Assembly: GCF_964642095.1 (NCBI RefSeq)
Contig: NZ_OZ209244.1
Location: forward strand, 1,302,001 to 1,366,000
Direction of reading: 5' to 3'
DNA from: Fretibacterium fastidiosum
GTDB lineage: Bacteria; Synergistota; Synergistia; Synergistales; Aminobacteriaceae
Length of the DNA stretch: 64,000 bases
Positions 43,241 through 51,112 of the stretch are shown here, piece after piece. A program made the position numbers and the translations under genes. Numbering within the stretch: the first letter of the stretch is position 1; every line of letters begins with the position of its first letter. The notes under the pieces were generated by a model. It worked only from the letters and a program-made list of their open reading frames with translations. It was not told the DNA's origin and made no database searches.

Positions 43241-43879
43241 TCAAGGCCGGTTCGGTCCGGCGTCCCCGGACAGGAGGACGAAGTGGTTCCTGTGGAACGC
43301 GATCAACCCCGCGTCGCGCATCTTCCCCAGCTCCTTGGAGAGCGCCGTCCGTTCGACGCTCAGGTAATCGGCCAGCTGCTGGCGGTCGAAGGGGAGGTCG
43401 AACTCCCCGCTGCGCCGTTGGATGGAGACGGAGTGCAGGTAGGCGAGGACCTTGCCGCGGATGGTCTTGGGCGACGTGTGGAAGCTCCTGCCCGACAGGG
43501 CGAGGTTCTTGCGCGAGGAGATCGTGAGGAGGTTGCTCAACAGCCGGAGCTGCCATGGGGCGGCATGTCCCGACGGGGCCTGGAGCCCGTCAAGCCGAAA
43601 GAACAGGACGCGGCAGTCCTCATTGGCGCAGACGTCCACCAGGAGCACGGACCCCTTCAGGAACGCATAGGTCTCGGCGAAGAATTGTCCCGGCCCGACG
43701 TGGCTGAGGATCGTCCGGTTCCCCCAGACGTCGTCGCTCTTGATCGTGACGCTGCCCTCCAGCACCAGCCCCATGCTGTCCGTCGTCTCTCCGGCGCGCA
43801 GCAGGGTTTCTCCCCTGGCGTAGCGGCGCTCGTGCGCGCAGAGGGCCTCCAGGGCCGTTTGGACCTCCGCCGCGTCCAT
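43241..43879 (-). CDS. Crp/Fnr-family transcriptional regulator
   Basis: A 212-residue protein. It has a cyclic-nucleotide-binding-type N-terminal barrel (YARGETLLRAGETTDSMGLVL, GQFFAETYAF) and a C-terminal winged helix (DRQQLADYLSVERTALSKEL, GLIAFHRNHFVLL). No Fnr-type cysteine cluster is visible at the N-terminus. The usual first helix (LNETELFRGM) is encoded upstream of this ATG in the same frame, back to a CTG at 43927 that has AAAGGG before it. The true start may therefore be that non-standard codon. The neighbouring DUF2249 gene may be its target. Confidence 0.85.
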   Translation of the reverse strand: MDAAEVQTALEALCAHERRYARGETLLRAGETTDSMGLVLEGSVTIKSDDVWGNRTILSHVGPGQFFAETYAFLKGSVLLVDVCANEDCRVLFFRLDGLQAPSGHAAPWQLRLLSNLLTISSRKNLALSGRSFHTSPKTIRGKVLAYLHSVSIQRRSGEFDLPFDRQQLADYLSVERTALSKELGKMRDAGLIAFHRNHFVLLSGDAGPNRP

Positions 43880-43970
43880 GCCCCGGAACAGCTCCGTCTC
43901 GTTGAGCGGCGTCCCGTCCCTGTCCAGAAGCGATCACCCTTTCCATAAGCTCCATGAGCGCAAAAGCGGC

Positions 43971-44001
43971 AAAAAAGCGGGGAGCCGACGACCGGCTCCC
44001 C
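43971..44001 (-). terminator. Intrinsic terminator of speD
   Basis: On the minus strand GGGGAGCC - GGTCGTC - GGCTCCCC is followed by GCTTTTTTG, six bases after the speD stop. It separates speD from the Crp/Fnr gene downstream. Confidence 0.9.
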
Positions 44002-44006
44002 GACGA

Positions 44007-44450
44007 CTACGCCTTCGGTTGACCGGCGGAGCCCTCCTCCGCGGCCTTCCTGCCGTTGAGGTCCTCCTCCCAGGTGATGAAGGAGTGGTAGTAGATTCGG
44101 TCGTCGTCGTCCAGCCCGCGGGTGATCTCCGTGATGTGCGTGTGCCGCGCGTGTACCTGAGCCAGCACGAACTCCACGGCCACCATGGGCTCCGTCCTGG
44201 CGCCGCAGGTGTAGATGTCGAGCGCCATGTAGTTGGCCTCCGGCCACGTGTGTACGGAGAGGTGCGATTCGCTGATGACCACGACGCCGCTCACCCCGTT
44301 CGGGGGAAAGCGGTTGAACGATACGGACCAGACCTGAGCGTGAGCCCGTCTGGCGGCCTCCACCAGGATGTCCTGAAGACGGACGACGTTCGTGATGGTC
44401 TCGTCACATCCGGAAGCCTCCACGATGAAATGAACCCCTTTTGGCGACAA
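44007..44450 (-). CDS. speD: S-adenosylmethionine decarboxylase proenzyme
   Basis: A 147-residue protein that supplies aminopropyl groups for spermidine. The self-cleavage site VVISESHLSVHTWPE near residue 60 carries the serine that becomes the pyruvoyl cofactor. YMALDIYTCG and the catalytic cysteine also match the short, single-gene bacterial SpeD family. The start is a TTG at 44450 (TTGTCGCCAAAAGG) with GGAGGG about 13 bases upstream. The C-terminal 25 residues extend beyond the usual end. No speE lies beside it in the window. A TTGACA/TACAAT promoter is found upstream. Confidence 0.92.
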   Translation of the reverse strand: MSPKGVHFIVEASGCDETITNVVRLQDILVEAARRAHAQVWSVSFNRFPPNGVSGVVVISESHLSVHTWPEANYMALDIYTCGARTEPMVAVEFVLAQVHARHTHITEITRGLDDDDRIYYHSFITWEEDLNGRKAAEEGSAGQPKA

Positions 44451-44481
44451 CGAGCCGCGCCCCCTCCCAAATCAAGATAAT

Positions 44482-44516
44482 GCGGCGCGGCCCTCCCTGC
44501 GCAGGGAGCCGCCGCA
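44482..44516 (-). promoter_or_regulatory. GC-rich hairpin in the speD leader
   Basis: CTCCCTGCGCAGGGAG is a perfect 16-base palindrome within a larger GCGGC...GCCGC stem. It lies between the speD promoter and its start codon, so it will be in the 5' untranslated RNA and may control expression. Confidence 0.55.
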
Positions 44517-44546
44517 ATTCCAGCCTTGAGCGAAAGCCGCGGCAAA

Positions 44547-44575
44547 ATTGTACCGATAAAGGCTGTCGTTGTCAA
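44547..44575 (-). promoter_or_regulatory. Promoter of speD (TTGACA-17-TACAAT)
   Basis: A perfect -35 TTGACA (44570-44575) and a -10 TACAAT (44547-44552) spaced by 17 bases on the minus strand, about 97 bases upstream of the TTG start. Strong vegetative-type promoter. Confidence 0.85.
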
Positions 44576-44651
44576 ACAACGTCCCCGCAGCGCCTGATGT
44601 GTCCGCGAACGGCCTCCCGCTCCGCTTCTTCCGCTTCGGGGTGCAGGAAGG

Positions 44652-44680
44652 CTGAAAACTGCGTCCTTTTCGGGTAAAAT
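44652..44680 (+). promoter_or_regulatory. Probable promoter of the hisC-like gene
   Basis: CTGAAA (44652-44657), a 17-base spacer and TAAAAT (44675-44680), 85 bases upstream of the ATG at 44765. It is divergent to the speD promoter in a 314-base gap. Confidence 0.6.
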
Positions 44681-44764
44681 AACGGTGTCGTCTTGGACCT
44701 TCAGGGAAGCGGCAGGCGGGGCCGTTCGCCTGCTTCGTTCGATACCAGGAAAGGGGCCTGTTCC

Positions 44765-45829
44765 ATGAGCCGTTTTTTCAGCGCGAAGTATAAGAGCCTC
44801 ATGCCCTACGTTCCGGGCGAACAGCCGCGGGATCGAAAATACCTTAAGCTCAATGCGAACGAGTCGCCTTTCCCCCCATCCCCCAGGGCCGTGGAGTACG
44901 CCTCCGAGGCCTCGAACCTGCTGAACCTCTACCCGGACCCGGACTGTACGGGGCTGACGACCCGCATCGCGGAGCTGTGTGACGTGGCGCCGGAGGAGGT
45001 GCTGGTGGCGGGCGGGTCCGCCGCGATCCTGAACCTCGCCTTCATGGCCTTCTGCGACCGCTACCACCCCGCCGCCTTCCCCGAGGTCACCTGCGGGCTC
45101 TACAGGGTGCTGGCCGAGCTGAACGGCGTCCCCTTCAAGGAGATTCCGCTGGAGGAGGACTTCACCATCCGCGCGGAGGAGTACATGGCCCTGGGCCGCA
45201 CCCTCTTCATCGCGAACCCCAACGACCCCACCGGCCTGGCCATGCCCATCCCGGACCTGGAGGGCATCGTGCGGCGCACCCCGGACAACGTCGTCGTCAT
45301 CGACGAGGCCTACGTGGGCTTCGGCGCCACCAGCTGCCTGCCGCTGATCCATCGGTACGGGAACCTGCTGGTGACCCGAACCTTCTCCAAGTCCTGGTCC
45401 CTGGCGGGGGCGCGGCTGGGCTTCTGCGTCGGCAACCCGGACCTGATCGAGGACCTCCGCAGGGTGAAGGACTCCATCAACCTCTGCAGCATCGACCGTG
45501 TGACCATGGCCGCGGGGCTGGGAGCCCTGTCGGACGTGGAGTACACGACGAACAACTGCCGCCTCATCCGCGAGAGCCGCCGCTTCGCCGCGGACGGGCT
45601 CGCCCTCCTGGGCTTCGACCTCACGGACTCCGTCGCGAACTTCCTGCTGGCCCGGCATCCGCGGGTGGACGGCAGGGCGCTCTACCTGAAGCTGCGCGAG
45701 AAGGGCGTCCTGGTGCGCCACTTCGATCACCCCGCCCTCGCGCAGTACAACCGCATCACGGTGGGCTCGCTGGAGGACATGCAGCAGCTCCTCAAGGTGC
45801 TGAAGGAGATCCTTGGGGAGGACGAGTGA
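44765..45829 (+). CDS. hisC: Histidinol-phosphate aminotransferase-like PLP enzyme
   Basis: A 354-residue fold-type I aminotransferase. The LNANESPFPPSP opening, FIANPNDPTGLAMP, VVIDEAYVGFG and the cofactor lysine in RTFSKSWSLAGARLGF are the HisC signature. The C-terminal substrate arginine region (NRITVGSLEDMQQLL) is present. HisC converts imidazole acetol phosphate to histidinol phosphate; related enzymes act on other amino acids or in cobalamin side-chain synthesis (CobD-type), so the substrate is not certain. The ATG at 44765 follows GGAAAGG. No other histidine genes are close. A MITE-like repeat follows. Confidence 0.85.
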   Translation: MSRFFSAKYKSLMPYVPGEQPRDRKYLKLNANESPFPPSPRAVEYASEASNLLNLYPDPDCTGLTTRIAELCDVAPEEVLVAGGSAAILNLAFMAFCDRYHPAAFPEVTCGLYRVLAELNGVPFKEIPLEEDFTIRAEEYMALGRTLFIANPNDPTGLAMPIPDLEGIVRRTPDNVVVIDEAYVGFGATSCLPLIHRYGNLLVTRTFSKSWSLAGARLGFCVGNPDLIEDLRRVKDSINLCSIDRVTMAAGLGALSDVEYTTNNCRLIRESRRFAADGLALLGFDLTDSVANFLLARHPRVDGRALYLKLREKGVLVRHFDHPALAQYNRITVGSLEDMQQLLKVLKEILGEDE

Positions 45830-45846
45830 GGCGCAGGGGAGGGCTG

Positions 45847-46138
45847 ATACCAAATCGCGCTAAAAGAAATGCTTAGTGCTCTTGGCCCCCCCTGATGAAG
45901 CAACCCCTCCGGTCCTTCGGACCACCTCCCCTTTCAGAGGAGGCAAGGCAGGCTTTTGGCCCTCCTGTAAGGGGGGCTGGCGAGCCCCAACGGGGCGAGA
46001 CTGAGGGGTTGGCCCCCCTGCAAGGGGGGCTGCCCTACAGGGGCTGGGGGGTGTTGTCGAGCGTGAAAAACAACCCCTCTGGCCCTTCGGGCCACCTCCC
46101 CTTTCAGGGGAGGCAATCTATTAAACGCGAATTGGTAT
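45847..46138. repeat. Complete MITE-like element (292 bp)
   Basis: Ends ATACCAAATCGCGCTAAAA and (complement) ATACCAATTCGCGTTTAATA match those at 42231-42391. The inside has two copies of a CCCCTC-GG-CCTTCGG-CCACCTCCCC unit that flank GGGGGGCTG-type palindromes. No coding capacity. It lies between hisC and the MATE gene. Confidence 0.85.
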
Positions 46139-46301
46139 GAGGCGACAGGGCCTGGAGTTCGCTCTGCGGCTTCGGCGGTTCGCCGCGGCGGGTATCATAA
46201 TAATAATGAAGGAAACGGCTGTCGGAGGGATTTGCGATGAGGGACGGAGCAGGGCGGTGAGCGGCGTCCGGGGAGCGGCGCAGCGCGGGGGCGGCGCGGA
46301 C

Positions 46302-47660
46302 ATGACGCGGGGGGACGTGTTCCGGCACATCTTCTATTTTTCGCTGCCCTTTTTGGCGGGGAACGTCTTTCAGCAGCTCTACAACATGGCGGACACGTGG
46401 GTGGTGGGGAACTACGTGGGCGACGAGGCCTTCTCCGCCGTGGGGACCGTGACGCCCGTCATCAACATGCTTATCGGCACCTTCATGGGTTTCTCCAGCG
46501 GCGCGGGCGTCGTCATCTCGCAGTACTACGGCGCGGGAAACCGCCAGCGGGTCCACGACGCCGTCCAGACCGCCGTGGTGATGACCGCCGTCCTCAGCGT
46601 CGTCTTCACGATCGTGGGCAAGGCCATGACGCCCCTCATGCTGCGCTTTATGAGGACGCCCGAGGACGTCCTTCCGGAGTCCATGGCCTACCTGGACGTC
46701 TACTTCTCCTACATCGCGGGGCTCCTGTTCTACAACATGGGGGCGGGGATCCTGCGCGCGGTGGGGGACTCCAGGCGCCCCTTCTACTACCTCGTCGCGG
46801 CGGCCTTCGTCAACGTCGTGCTGGACCTGGTCCTCGTCATCGTCTTCGGCCTGGGCGTGCGGGGCGTGGCCTACGCCACCGTCGTCTCCCAGGGGATATC
46901 GGCCCTGCTGGCCTTCTCCCTCCTCCTGCGCACGGACATGAGCGTGAAGCTCACGCTGCGGGACCTCAGGGTCGATCTGAAGCTCCTGTGGAAGATCGTC
47001 CGGGTGGGGGTGCCCGCGGCGGTGCAGATCGGCATCGTTTCCTTCTCCAACGTCTTCGTCCAGTCCTACATCAACCAGTTCGGCAAGTACTGCATGGGGG
47101 GCTGGACGGCCTACCACAAGATCGACCAGCTGATCTTCCTGCCCATGCAGTCGCTGGGGCTGGCCGCCACCACCTTCGTGGGGCAGAACCTGGGGCGCGG
47201 TCTGGCGGACCGGGCCCGCCGGGGGGTGCGCACGGCGCTCCTCTGCGCCGTCGCCGTGACGCTGGCGGCCTCCACCCTGGTCGTGGCCCTGGCGCCTCAG
47301 CTGGTGGCCGTCTTCAACCCGGAGCCGCGGGTGGTGGAGTTCGGCGCGATGTTCCTGCACTTCCTGACGCCCTTCTACGTGCTCTGCTGCGTCAGTCAGG
47401 TGTACACGGGAGCGCTGCGGGGGGCCGGCAACAGCAAGGTCCCCATGGTGATGATGATCTTCTCCTTCGTCGTGTTCCGCCAGTGCTACCTCTTCGTCGT
47501 GTCCCGGTACGTCAGCAACACGCCCCTGAGCATGGGGATGAGTTACCCCGCCGGCTGGATGGTGAGCAGCATCCTGGCCGCGCTCTACTACGGCCACGCG
47601 CGCCTGGAGGCCACCCGGCTGGTGGAGCGGGGCGAGGTGCTGAGTGCGGAGGAGGCGTAG
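46302..47660 (+). CDS. MATE-family efflux transporter
   Basis: A 452-residue protein with twelve predicted membrane helices in two MATE halves. It begins MTRGDVFRHIFYFSLPFLAGN, a usual MATE start, then FQQLYNMADTWVVGNYVG; the second half has the MQSLGLAATTFVGQNLGRG loop. Such pumps export drugs and cationic metabolites using sodium or proton gradients. The open frame runs back to 46137 inside the MITE-like repeat, but a TATCAT box at about 46194 argues for a start after it. I chose the ATG at 46302; ATG codons at 46206 and 46236 remain possible. Confidence 0.88.
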   Translation: MTRGDVFRHIFYFSLPFLAGNVFQQLYNMADTWVVGNYVGDEAFSAVGTVTPVINMLIGTFMGFSSGAGVVISQYYGAGNRQRVHDAVQTAVVMTAVLSVVFTIVGKAMTPLMLRFMRTPEDVLPESMAYLDVYFSYIAGLLFYNMGAGILRAVGDSRRPFYYLVAAAFVNVVLDLVLVIVFGLGVRGVAYATVVSQGISALLAFSLLLRTDMSVKLTLRDLRVDLKLLWKIVRVGVPAAVQIGIVSFSNVFVQSYINQFGKYCMGGWTAYHKIDQLIFLPMQSLGLAATTFVGQNLGRGLADRARRGVRTALLCAVAVTLAASTLVVALAPQLVAVFNPEPRVVEFGAMFLHFLTPFYVLCCVSQVYTGALRGAGNSKVPMVMMIFSFVVFRQCYLFVVSRYVSNTPLSMGMSYPAGWMVSSILAALYYGHARLEATRLVERGEVLSAEEA

Positions 47661-47666
47661 GGCCCC

Positions 47667-48026
47667 TCAGGGCGCGTCCCGCCCCGTCTCGTTGTAGATG
47701 AGGGCCATGAACTCCAGGTCCGAGTCGGAGTTGTTCTCGATGCTGTGCCAGTGGCCGGCCTGGATGAGGCAGACGTCTCCGGCGCGCACCCTCGTGACGC
47801 TCCGGTCGTTGTCGATGAAGTCGCCCTCTCCTTTCAGGATGTAGAAGGGCTCCGTCTCGCCCACGTGCTGATGCCAGCCGATGCTTGACTTCGGCGGTAG
47901 GACGATGCGCGCGTAGAGCCGTCCGTGCCCCATCAGCTCGTCCTTCGACAGGACGTGGTGCACCCAGGCGGGACCCTGTCCTCCTCCAAGCCCGCTAGCC
48001 TCCATGGTCCTTTCTCTTCTCACCAT
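47667..48026 (-). CDS. Cupin-domain protein
   Basis: A 119-residue single-domain cupin. Motif 1 is GWHQHVGETEPFYILKGEGDF with two histidines and a glutamate; motif 2 is GDVCLIQAGHWHSIEN. The metal-binding residues are therefore present. Small cupins of this kind serve as sugar isomerases, dioxygenases or sensors, and the substrate cannot be read here. The ATG at 48026 has GGAGG eight bases upstream and overlaps the end of the Sel1 gene by seven bases, so they form an operon. The stop lies six bases from the convergent MATE stop. Confidence 0.85.
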   Translation of the reverse strand: MVRRERTMEASGLGGGQGPAWVHHVLSKDELMGHGRLYARIVLPPKSSIGWHQHVGETEPFYILKGEGDFIDNDRSVTRVRAGDVCLIQAGHWHSIENNSDSDLEFMALIYNETGRDAP

Positions 48027-48667
48027 GACCCTTCCTCCGTTCCGGCCCCGCACTGCGGCAGGCCTCCGTCTTGGTCTATGCCACGCCCGGACGCGCACAT
48101 GGCGCTGAAGCACAAGGTGGCCTCCGGATCGCCCTGCTCCGAGGCCAGGCGCCACCACCGCACCGCCTCGCGGTCGTCCTGCGGCGCCCCACGCCCGTGG
48201 GCGGACATCCAGCCGAGGCGGCACTGGGCCGCCATGAAGCCCCCCTCCGCAGAGGCCCGGTACCACCGCGCCGCCTGCTCCTCGTCTGGCGCGACGCCGC
48301 AGCCGTAGACGTACATGTCCGCGAGGTAGAACTGGGCCCTTGCGCTGCCCCCTTCCGCCGCCGCGCGATACCAGCGCGCGGCCTCCGCCACGTCCCGCCC
48401 TACGCCCTGGCCGTTCTCGTACAGGACGCCGAGGCAGAGCTGAGCGTTCGGCTCGCCCTGTTCTGCCGCCGCGCGATACCAGCGCGCGGCCTCCGCCGCG
48501 TCCTGCGCCACGCCCCGGCCGTTCGAGAACATCCTGCCGAGGCGGTACTGGGCGCCCGCGTCCCCGCCTCCGGCGGCCGCAAGGAGGGCCTCCAGGTCCG
48601 GCGCCTCGTTTCCACCGTCCCCGGACGGCTCCGCAAAGAGATCATCTTCCATAGGGTCCTTTTCCAT
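48020..48667 (-). CDS. Sel1-repeat protein (215 aa)
   Basis: About five 36-residue Sel1 repeats (AQYRLGRMFSNGRGVAQDAAE, AQLCLGVLYENGQGVGRD, AQFYLADMYVYGCGVAPD) after a short acidic N-terminus. It differs clearly from the island Sel1 proteins in codon use and sequence (GC-rich, alanine-rich), so it is probably a resident chromosomal gene. The ATG at 48667 follows a GGGAGG; ATG 48652 is an alternative. It overlaps the cupin gene. A TATAAT at 48748-48753 on the minus strand is the likely -10. Role unknown, probably protein-protein interaction. Confidence 0.82.
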   Translation of the reverse strand: MEKDPMEDDLFAEPSGDGGNEAPDLEALLAAAGGGDAGAQYRLGRMFSNGRGVAQDAAEAARWYRAAAEQGEPNAQLCLGVLYENGQGVGRDVAEAARWYRAAAEGGSARAQFYLADMYVYGCGVAPDEEQAARWYRASAEGGFMAAQCRLGWMSAHGRGAPQDDREAVRWWRLASEQGDPEATLCFSAMCASGRGIDQDGGLPQCGAGTEEGSW

Positions 48668-48747
48668 TTGAACGTTTGAACCTCCCCGCACCGATCGCCG
48701 CGCCCTCCGGCCGCGTTGGGTCCTGGGCGCGCTGCTCCACCTGTTCA

Positions 48748-48753
48748 TTATAT
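48748..48753 (-). promoter_or_regulatory. -10 box for the Sel1-cupin operon
   Basis: Perfect TATAAT on the minus strand, about 80 bases upstream of the Sel1 gene start. The hexamer 17 bases upstream (TTCTGA) is weak. Confidence 0.5.
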
Positions 48754-48795
48754 CCCAACCGTCGCCTGCCTCAGAACCTGCGGTCGGAGGCGCAA

Positions 48796-48804
48796 TGGTA
48801 AAAT
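48796..48804 (+). promoter_or_regulatory. Extended -10 upstream of ybaK
   Basis: TGGTAAAAT, an extended -10 sequence, 62 bases before the ybaK start and divergent from the Sel1 promoter. Confidence 0.5.
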
Positions 48805-48866
48805 AGCGGAAGGAGACGCGCCCTGCGGAGGGCGCTCCGTCGGGCGATCTTATTTTGGAGAGGGGC

Positions 48867-49364
48867 ATGTTTGCTTTGGGTGCGAGGGACGACGTTTACG
48901 CGGCGCTGAGGGAACTGGGCCTGTCCTTTGAGGTGGACGAGCACGAGCCGGTCTTCACCATCGAGGAGATGGAGGCCCTGGGGCTGACCGGGAAGGGGAT
49001 GGTGGTGAAGAACCTGTTCCTGCGGGACCAGAAGGGGAAGAAGCACTTTCTGGTGCTGCTGCCGTCGGACCGGCACGCGGACCTCAAGTCCATCGGAGAG
49101 CAGTTGGACGCGGGGAAGCTCAGCTTTGCCTCCGAGGAGCGGCTGGCGAAGTACCTGGGGCTCTCCAAGGGGTCCGTCACGCCCCTTGGGATGATGAACG
49201 ACCAGGAGCACGCCGTGGAGGTGGCCGTGGAGCGCAGCTTGACGACGGAGCCGCGGCTGGGCGTCCACCCCAACGAGAACACGGCGACGGTGTGGCTGTC
49301 GTGGCAGGACCTGAAGAAGTACCTCGAACACTTCGGCGCGAGGATGCGGACGATCAAGCTGTAG
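48867..49364 (+). CDS. YbaK/ProX-type aminoacyl-tRNA deacylase
   Basis: A 165-residue protein of the YbaK/EbsC/PrdX fold that removes wrongly attached amino acids (for example alanine or cysteine from tRNA-Pro). Visible blocks are EPVFTIEEMEAL, VVKNLFLRDQKGKKHFLVLLP with the invariant lysine, LGLSKGSVTPLGMMND and LGVHPNENTATVWLSW. The size and the late GVHPNxN motif fit the free-standing PrdX/ProX branch that edits Ala-tRNA-Pro. The ATG at 48867 has GGAGAGG just upstream. Followed by a hairpin terminator shared with hydA. Confidence 0.9.
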   Translation: MFALGARDDVYAALRELGLSFEVDEHEPVFTIEEMEALGLTGKGMVVKNLFLRDQKGKKHFLVLLPSDRHADLKSIGEQLDAGKLSFASEERLAKYLGLSKGSVTPLGMMNDQEHAVEVAVERSLTTEPRLGVHPNENTATVWLSWQDLKKYLEHFGARMRTIKL

Positions 49365-49368
49365 AAAA

Positions 49369-49400
49369 GACGGGCCCACGGCTGTTGCCGCGGGCCCGTC
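49369..49400 (-). terminator. Terminator of the hydrogenase operon (bidirectional hairpin)
   Basis: GACGGGCCC...GGGCCCGTC with an additional GGC/GCC inner stem. On the minus strand it is followed by TTTTC, so it suits termination after hydA; it also closes the convergent ybaK gene. Confidence 0.8.
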
Positions 49401-49405
49401 GCGCG

Positions 49406-51112
49406 TCAGGCGTGCTCCCCTTCGGGGACTTTGTGGTGTACGTGCAGCATCTCGTGCGAGCGGCCCTTGACGACGTTCTCGTAGAGGTAGGTGATGATGG
49501 GGTTCTCGTCGCTGCTCCGGATGCCGGACATCTTGTCCGCGCTGTAGAGTCCCGAGGCGCGCTCCCGCTTCACGGGGGTCAGGCCGTAGGGCTGGCCCGC
49601 GCCGCCGACGCAGCCGCCCTTGCAGGACATGACCTCCACCAGGTGGTAGCTTCGGCTGCCGTCGAAGATCTCCGCGATGAGCTGCTGGGCGTCCTTCATG
49701 CCGTGCACCACGGCGATGCGAATCTCCTGGCCCGCGAGCGTCAAGGTGGCCTCCTTCACGTTGTCGAAGCCGCGGATGGAGGTCATCTCGATCTTCTCCG
49801 AGGACAGGTACTGCTTGTTGCTGTTCAGACAGCGGCGGACCACCGCCTCCGCCACGCCGCCCGATGTGCCGAAGATCACGCCTGCGCCGGAGCCCAGGCC
49901 GAGGGGCATGTCCGGGGCCAGATCCACCAGCGCGTCGAAGTCGATGCCGGCCTCCTCGATCATCTCGATGAGCTCCTGAGTGGTCAGGACGTAGTCCGTG
50001 TCCGGAACGCCGTTCGTCCGAAACTCCTCCCGCGCGGCCTCCATCTTCTTGGCCGCGCAGGGCATGATCGCCACGCTGCAGGTCTCCCGCCCGTCCGCCT
50101 CCGCCTGGGCGTAGTACGCCTTGATCACCGGGGAGAACATCTGCATGGGGGAGCGACAGGTGGAGAGGTGCTTCAGGAGGTCCGGAGCGCAGTTCTCGCA
50201 GTATTTCACCCATGCGGGGCAGCAGGAGGTGAACATGGGGAAGGGCCCGCCGTCCTCGAGCCGCTGCATCAGCTCCGCCGCCTCCTCCATGACGGTGAAG
50301 TCCGCGCCGAGGGTCGTGTCCGTCACGTGGTCGAAGCCGAGGGTTCGCAGGGCGGCCACGACCTTGCCGATGCTGTTGACGCCGGGTTCGAGGCCGAAGC
50401 GCTCCCCAAGCGCCACGCGGACGGCGGGCGCGATCTGGGCGACGACGCGCTTTTTGGGGTCGAAGATGGCCTTCCACACGTCGTCGATGTGCCGCCTGAC
50501 GCGGATGGCGTTGGTGGGGCACACCGCCGCGCACTGGCCGCAGCTGATGCACCGGGTGTGGATCATGGGCTCGTTGAAGGCCGGACGGACCCGCGCCTCG
50601 GAGCCTCGGTTGACGAAGTCCAGTATCCCCATGCCCTGGATCTCGCGACACACGCGCACGCAGTCGCCGCACAGGATGCACTTGTTGGGATTGCGGACGA
50701 TCGCGTAGGAGGACTCGTCCTGGGGCAGGCGCTCCCGCGTGTCCTCGAAGCGAACGCGCTTCACGCCGTAGCGGTGGGCCAGCATCTGGAGGCGGCAGGA
50801 ACCGCTCTTGGAACAGACCGTGCAGTCGCACTCGTGGGCCGCCAGCAGGAGCTCGAGGATCATCCTGCGGTAGCGCAGCAGGCGGGCGGTGTTGGTGCGG
50901 ATCTCAAGCCCGTCCCTCGGCTCCATGGAGCAGGAGGAGTCGATCTTCCCCCGCGCGTCCTCCACCACGCACATCCTGCAGGCGCCGTAGGTGGACAGCT
51001 CGCTGTAGTAGCAGAGCGTCGGCATGTCGATGCCGGCCTTGTGGATGACGGCCAGGACGTTCTTCTCGTCGGTGAACTCCACCGGCCGTCCGTTGATGAT
51101 CATCGTCCCCAT
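49406..51112 (-). CDS. hydA: [FeFe] hydrogenase catalytic subunit
   Basis: A 568-residue iron hydrogenase. Residues 1-75 are a plant-type [2Fe-2S] domain (CYYSELSTYGACRMCVV...C). A His-Cys3 cluster (HECDCTVCSKSGSC) and two [4Fe-4S] clusters (CILCGDCVRVC, CISCGQCAAVC) follow. The H-cluster domain has L1 TSCCPAWVKYCE, L2 MPCAAKKMEA and L3 MSCKGGCVGGAGQP, all cysteines present. Last gene of the three-gene operon; together the subunits are expected to couple NADH and ferredoxin to H2 (electron bifurcation), as in Thermotoga-type HydABC. Cytoplasmic. Confidence 0.95.
   Translation of the reverse strand: MGTMIINGRPVEFTDEKNVLAVIHKAGIDMPTLCYYSELSTYGACRMCVVEDARGKIDSSCSMEPRDGLEIRTNTARLLRYRRMILELLLAAHECDCTVCSKSGSCRLQMLAHRYGVKRVRFEDTRERLPQDESSYAIVRNPNKCILCGDCVRVCREIQGMGILDFVNRGSEARVRPAFNEPMIHTRCISCGQCAAVCPTNAIRVRRHIDDVWKAIFDPKKRVVAQIAPAVRVALGERFGLEPGVNSIGKVVAALRTLGFDHVTDTTLGADFTVMEEAAELMQRLEDGGPFPMFTSCCPAWVKYCENCAPDLLKHLSTCRSPMQMFSPVIKAYYAQAEADGRETCSVAIMPCAAKKMEAAREEFRTNGVPDTDYVLTTQELIEMIEEAGIDFDALVDLAPDMPLGLGSGAGVIFGTSGGVAEAVVRRCLNSNKQYLSSEKIEMTSIRGFDNVKEATLTLAGQEIRIAVVHGMKDAQQLIAEIFDGSRSYHLVEVMSCKGGCVGGAGQPYGLTPVKRERASGLYSADKMSGIRSSDENPIITYLYENVVKGRSHEMLHVHHKVPEGEHA

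Noticed and set aside
46137..46301. MATE transporter starting inside the MITE-like repeat
   Set aside because: The extra 55 residues are Arg/Gly-rich and include repeat-derived sequence. A -10-like box near 46194 places the transcript start after that codon.
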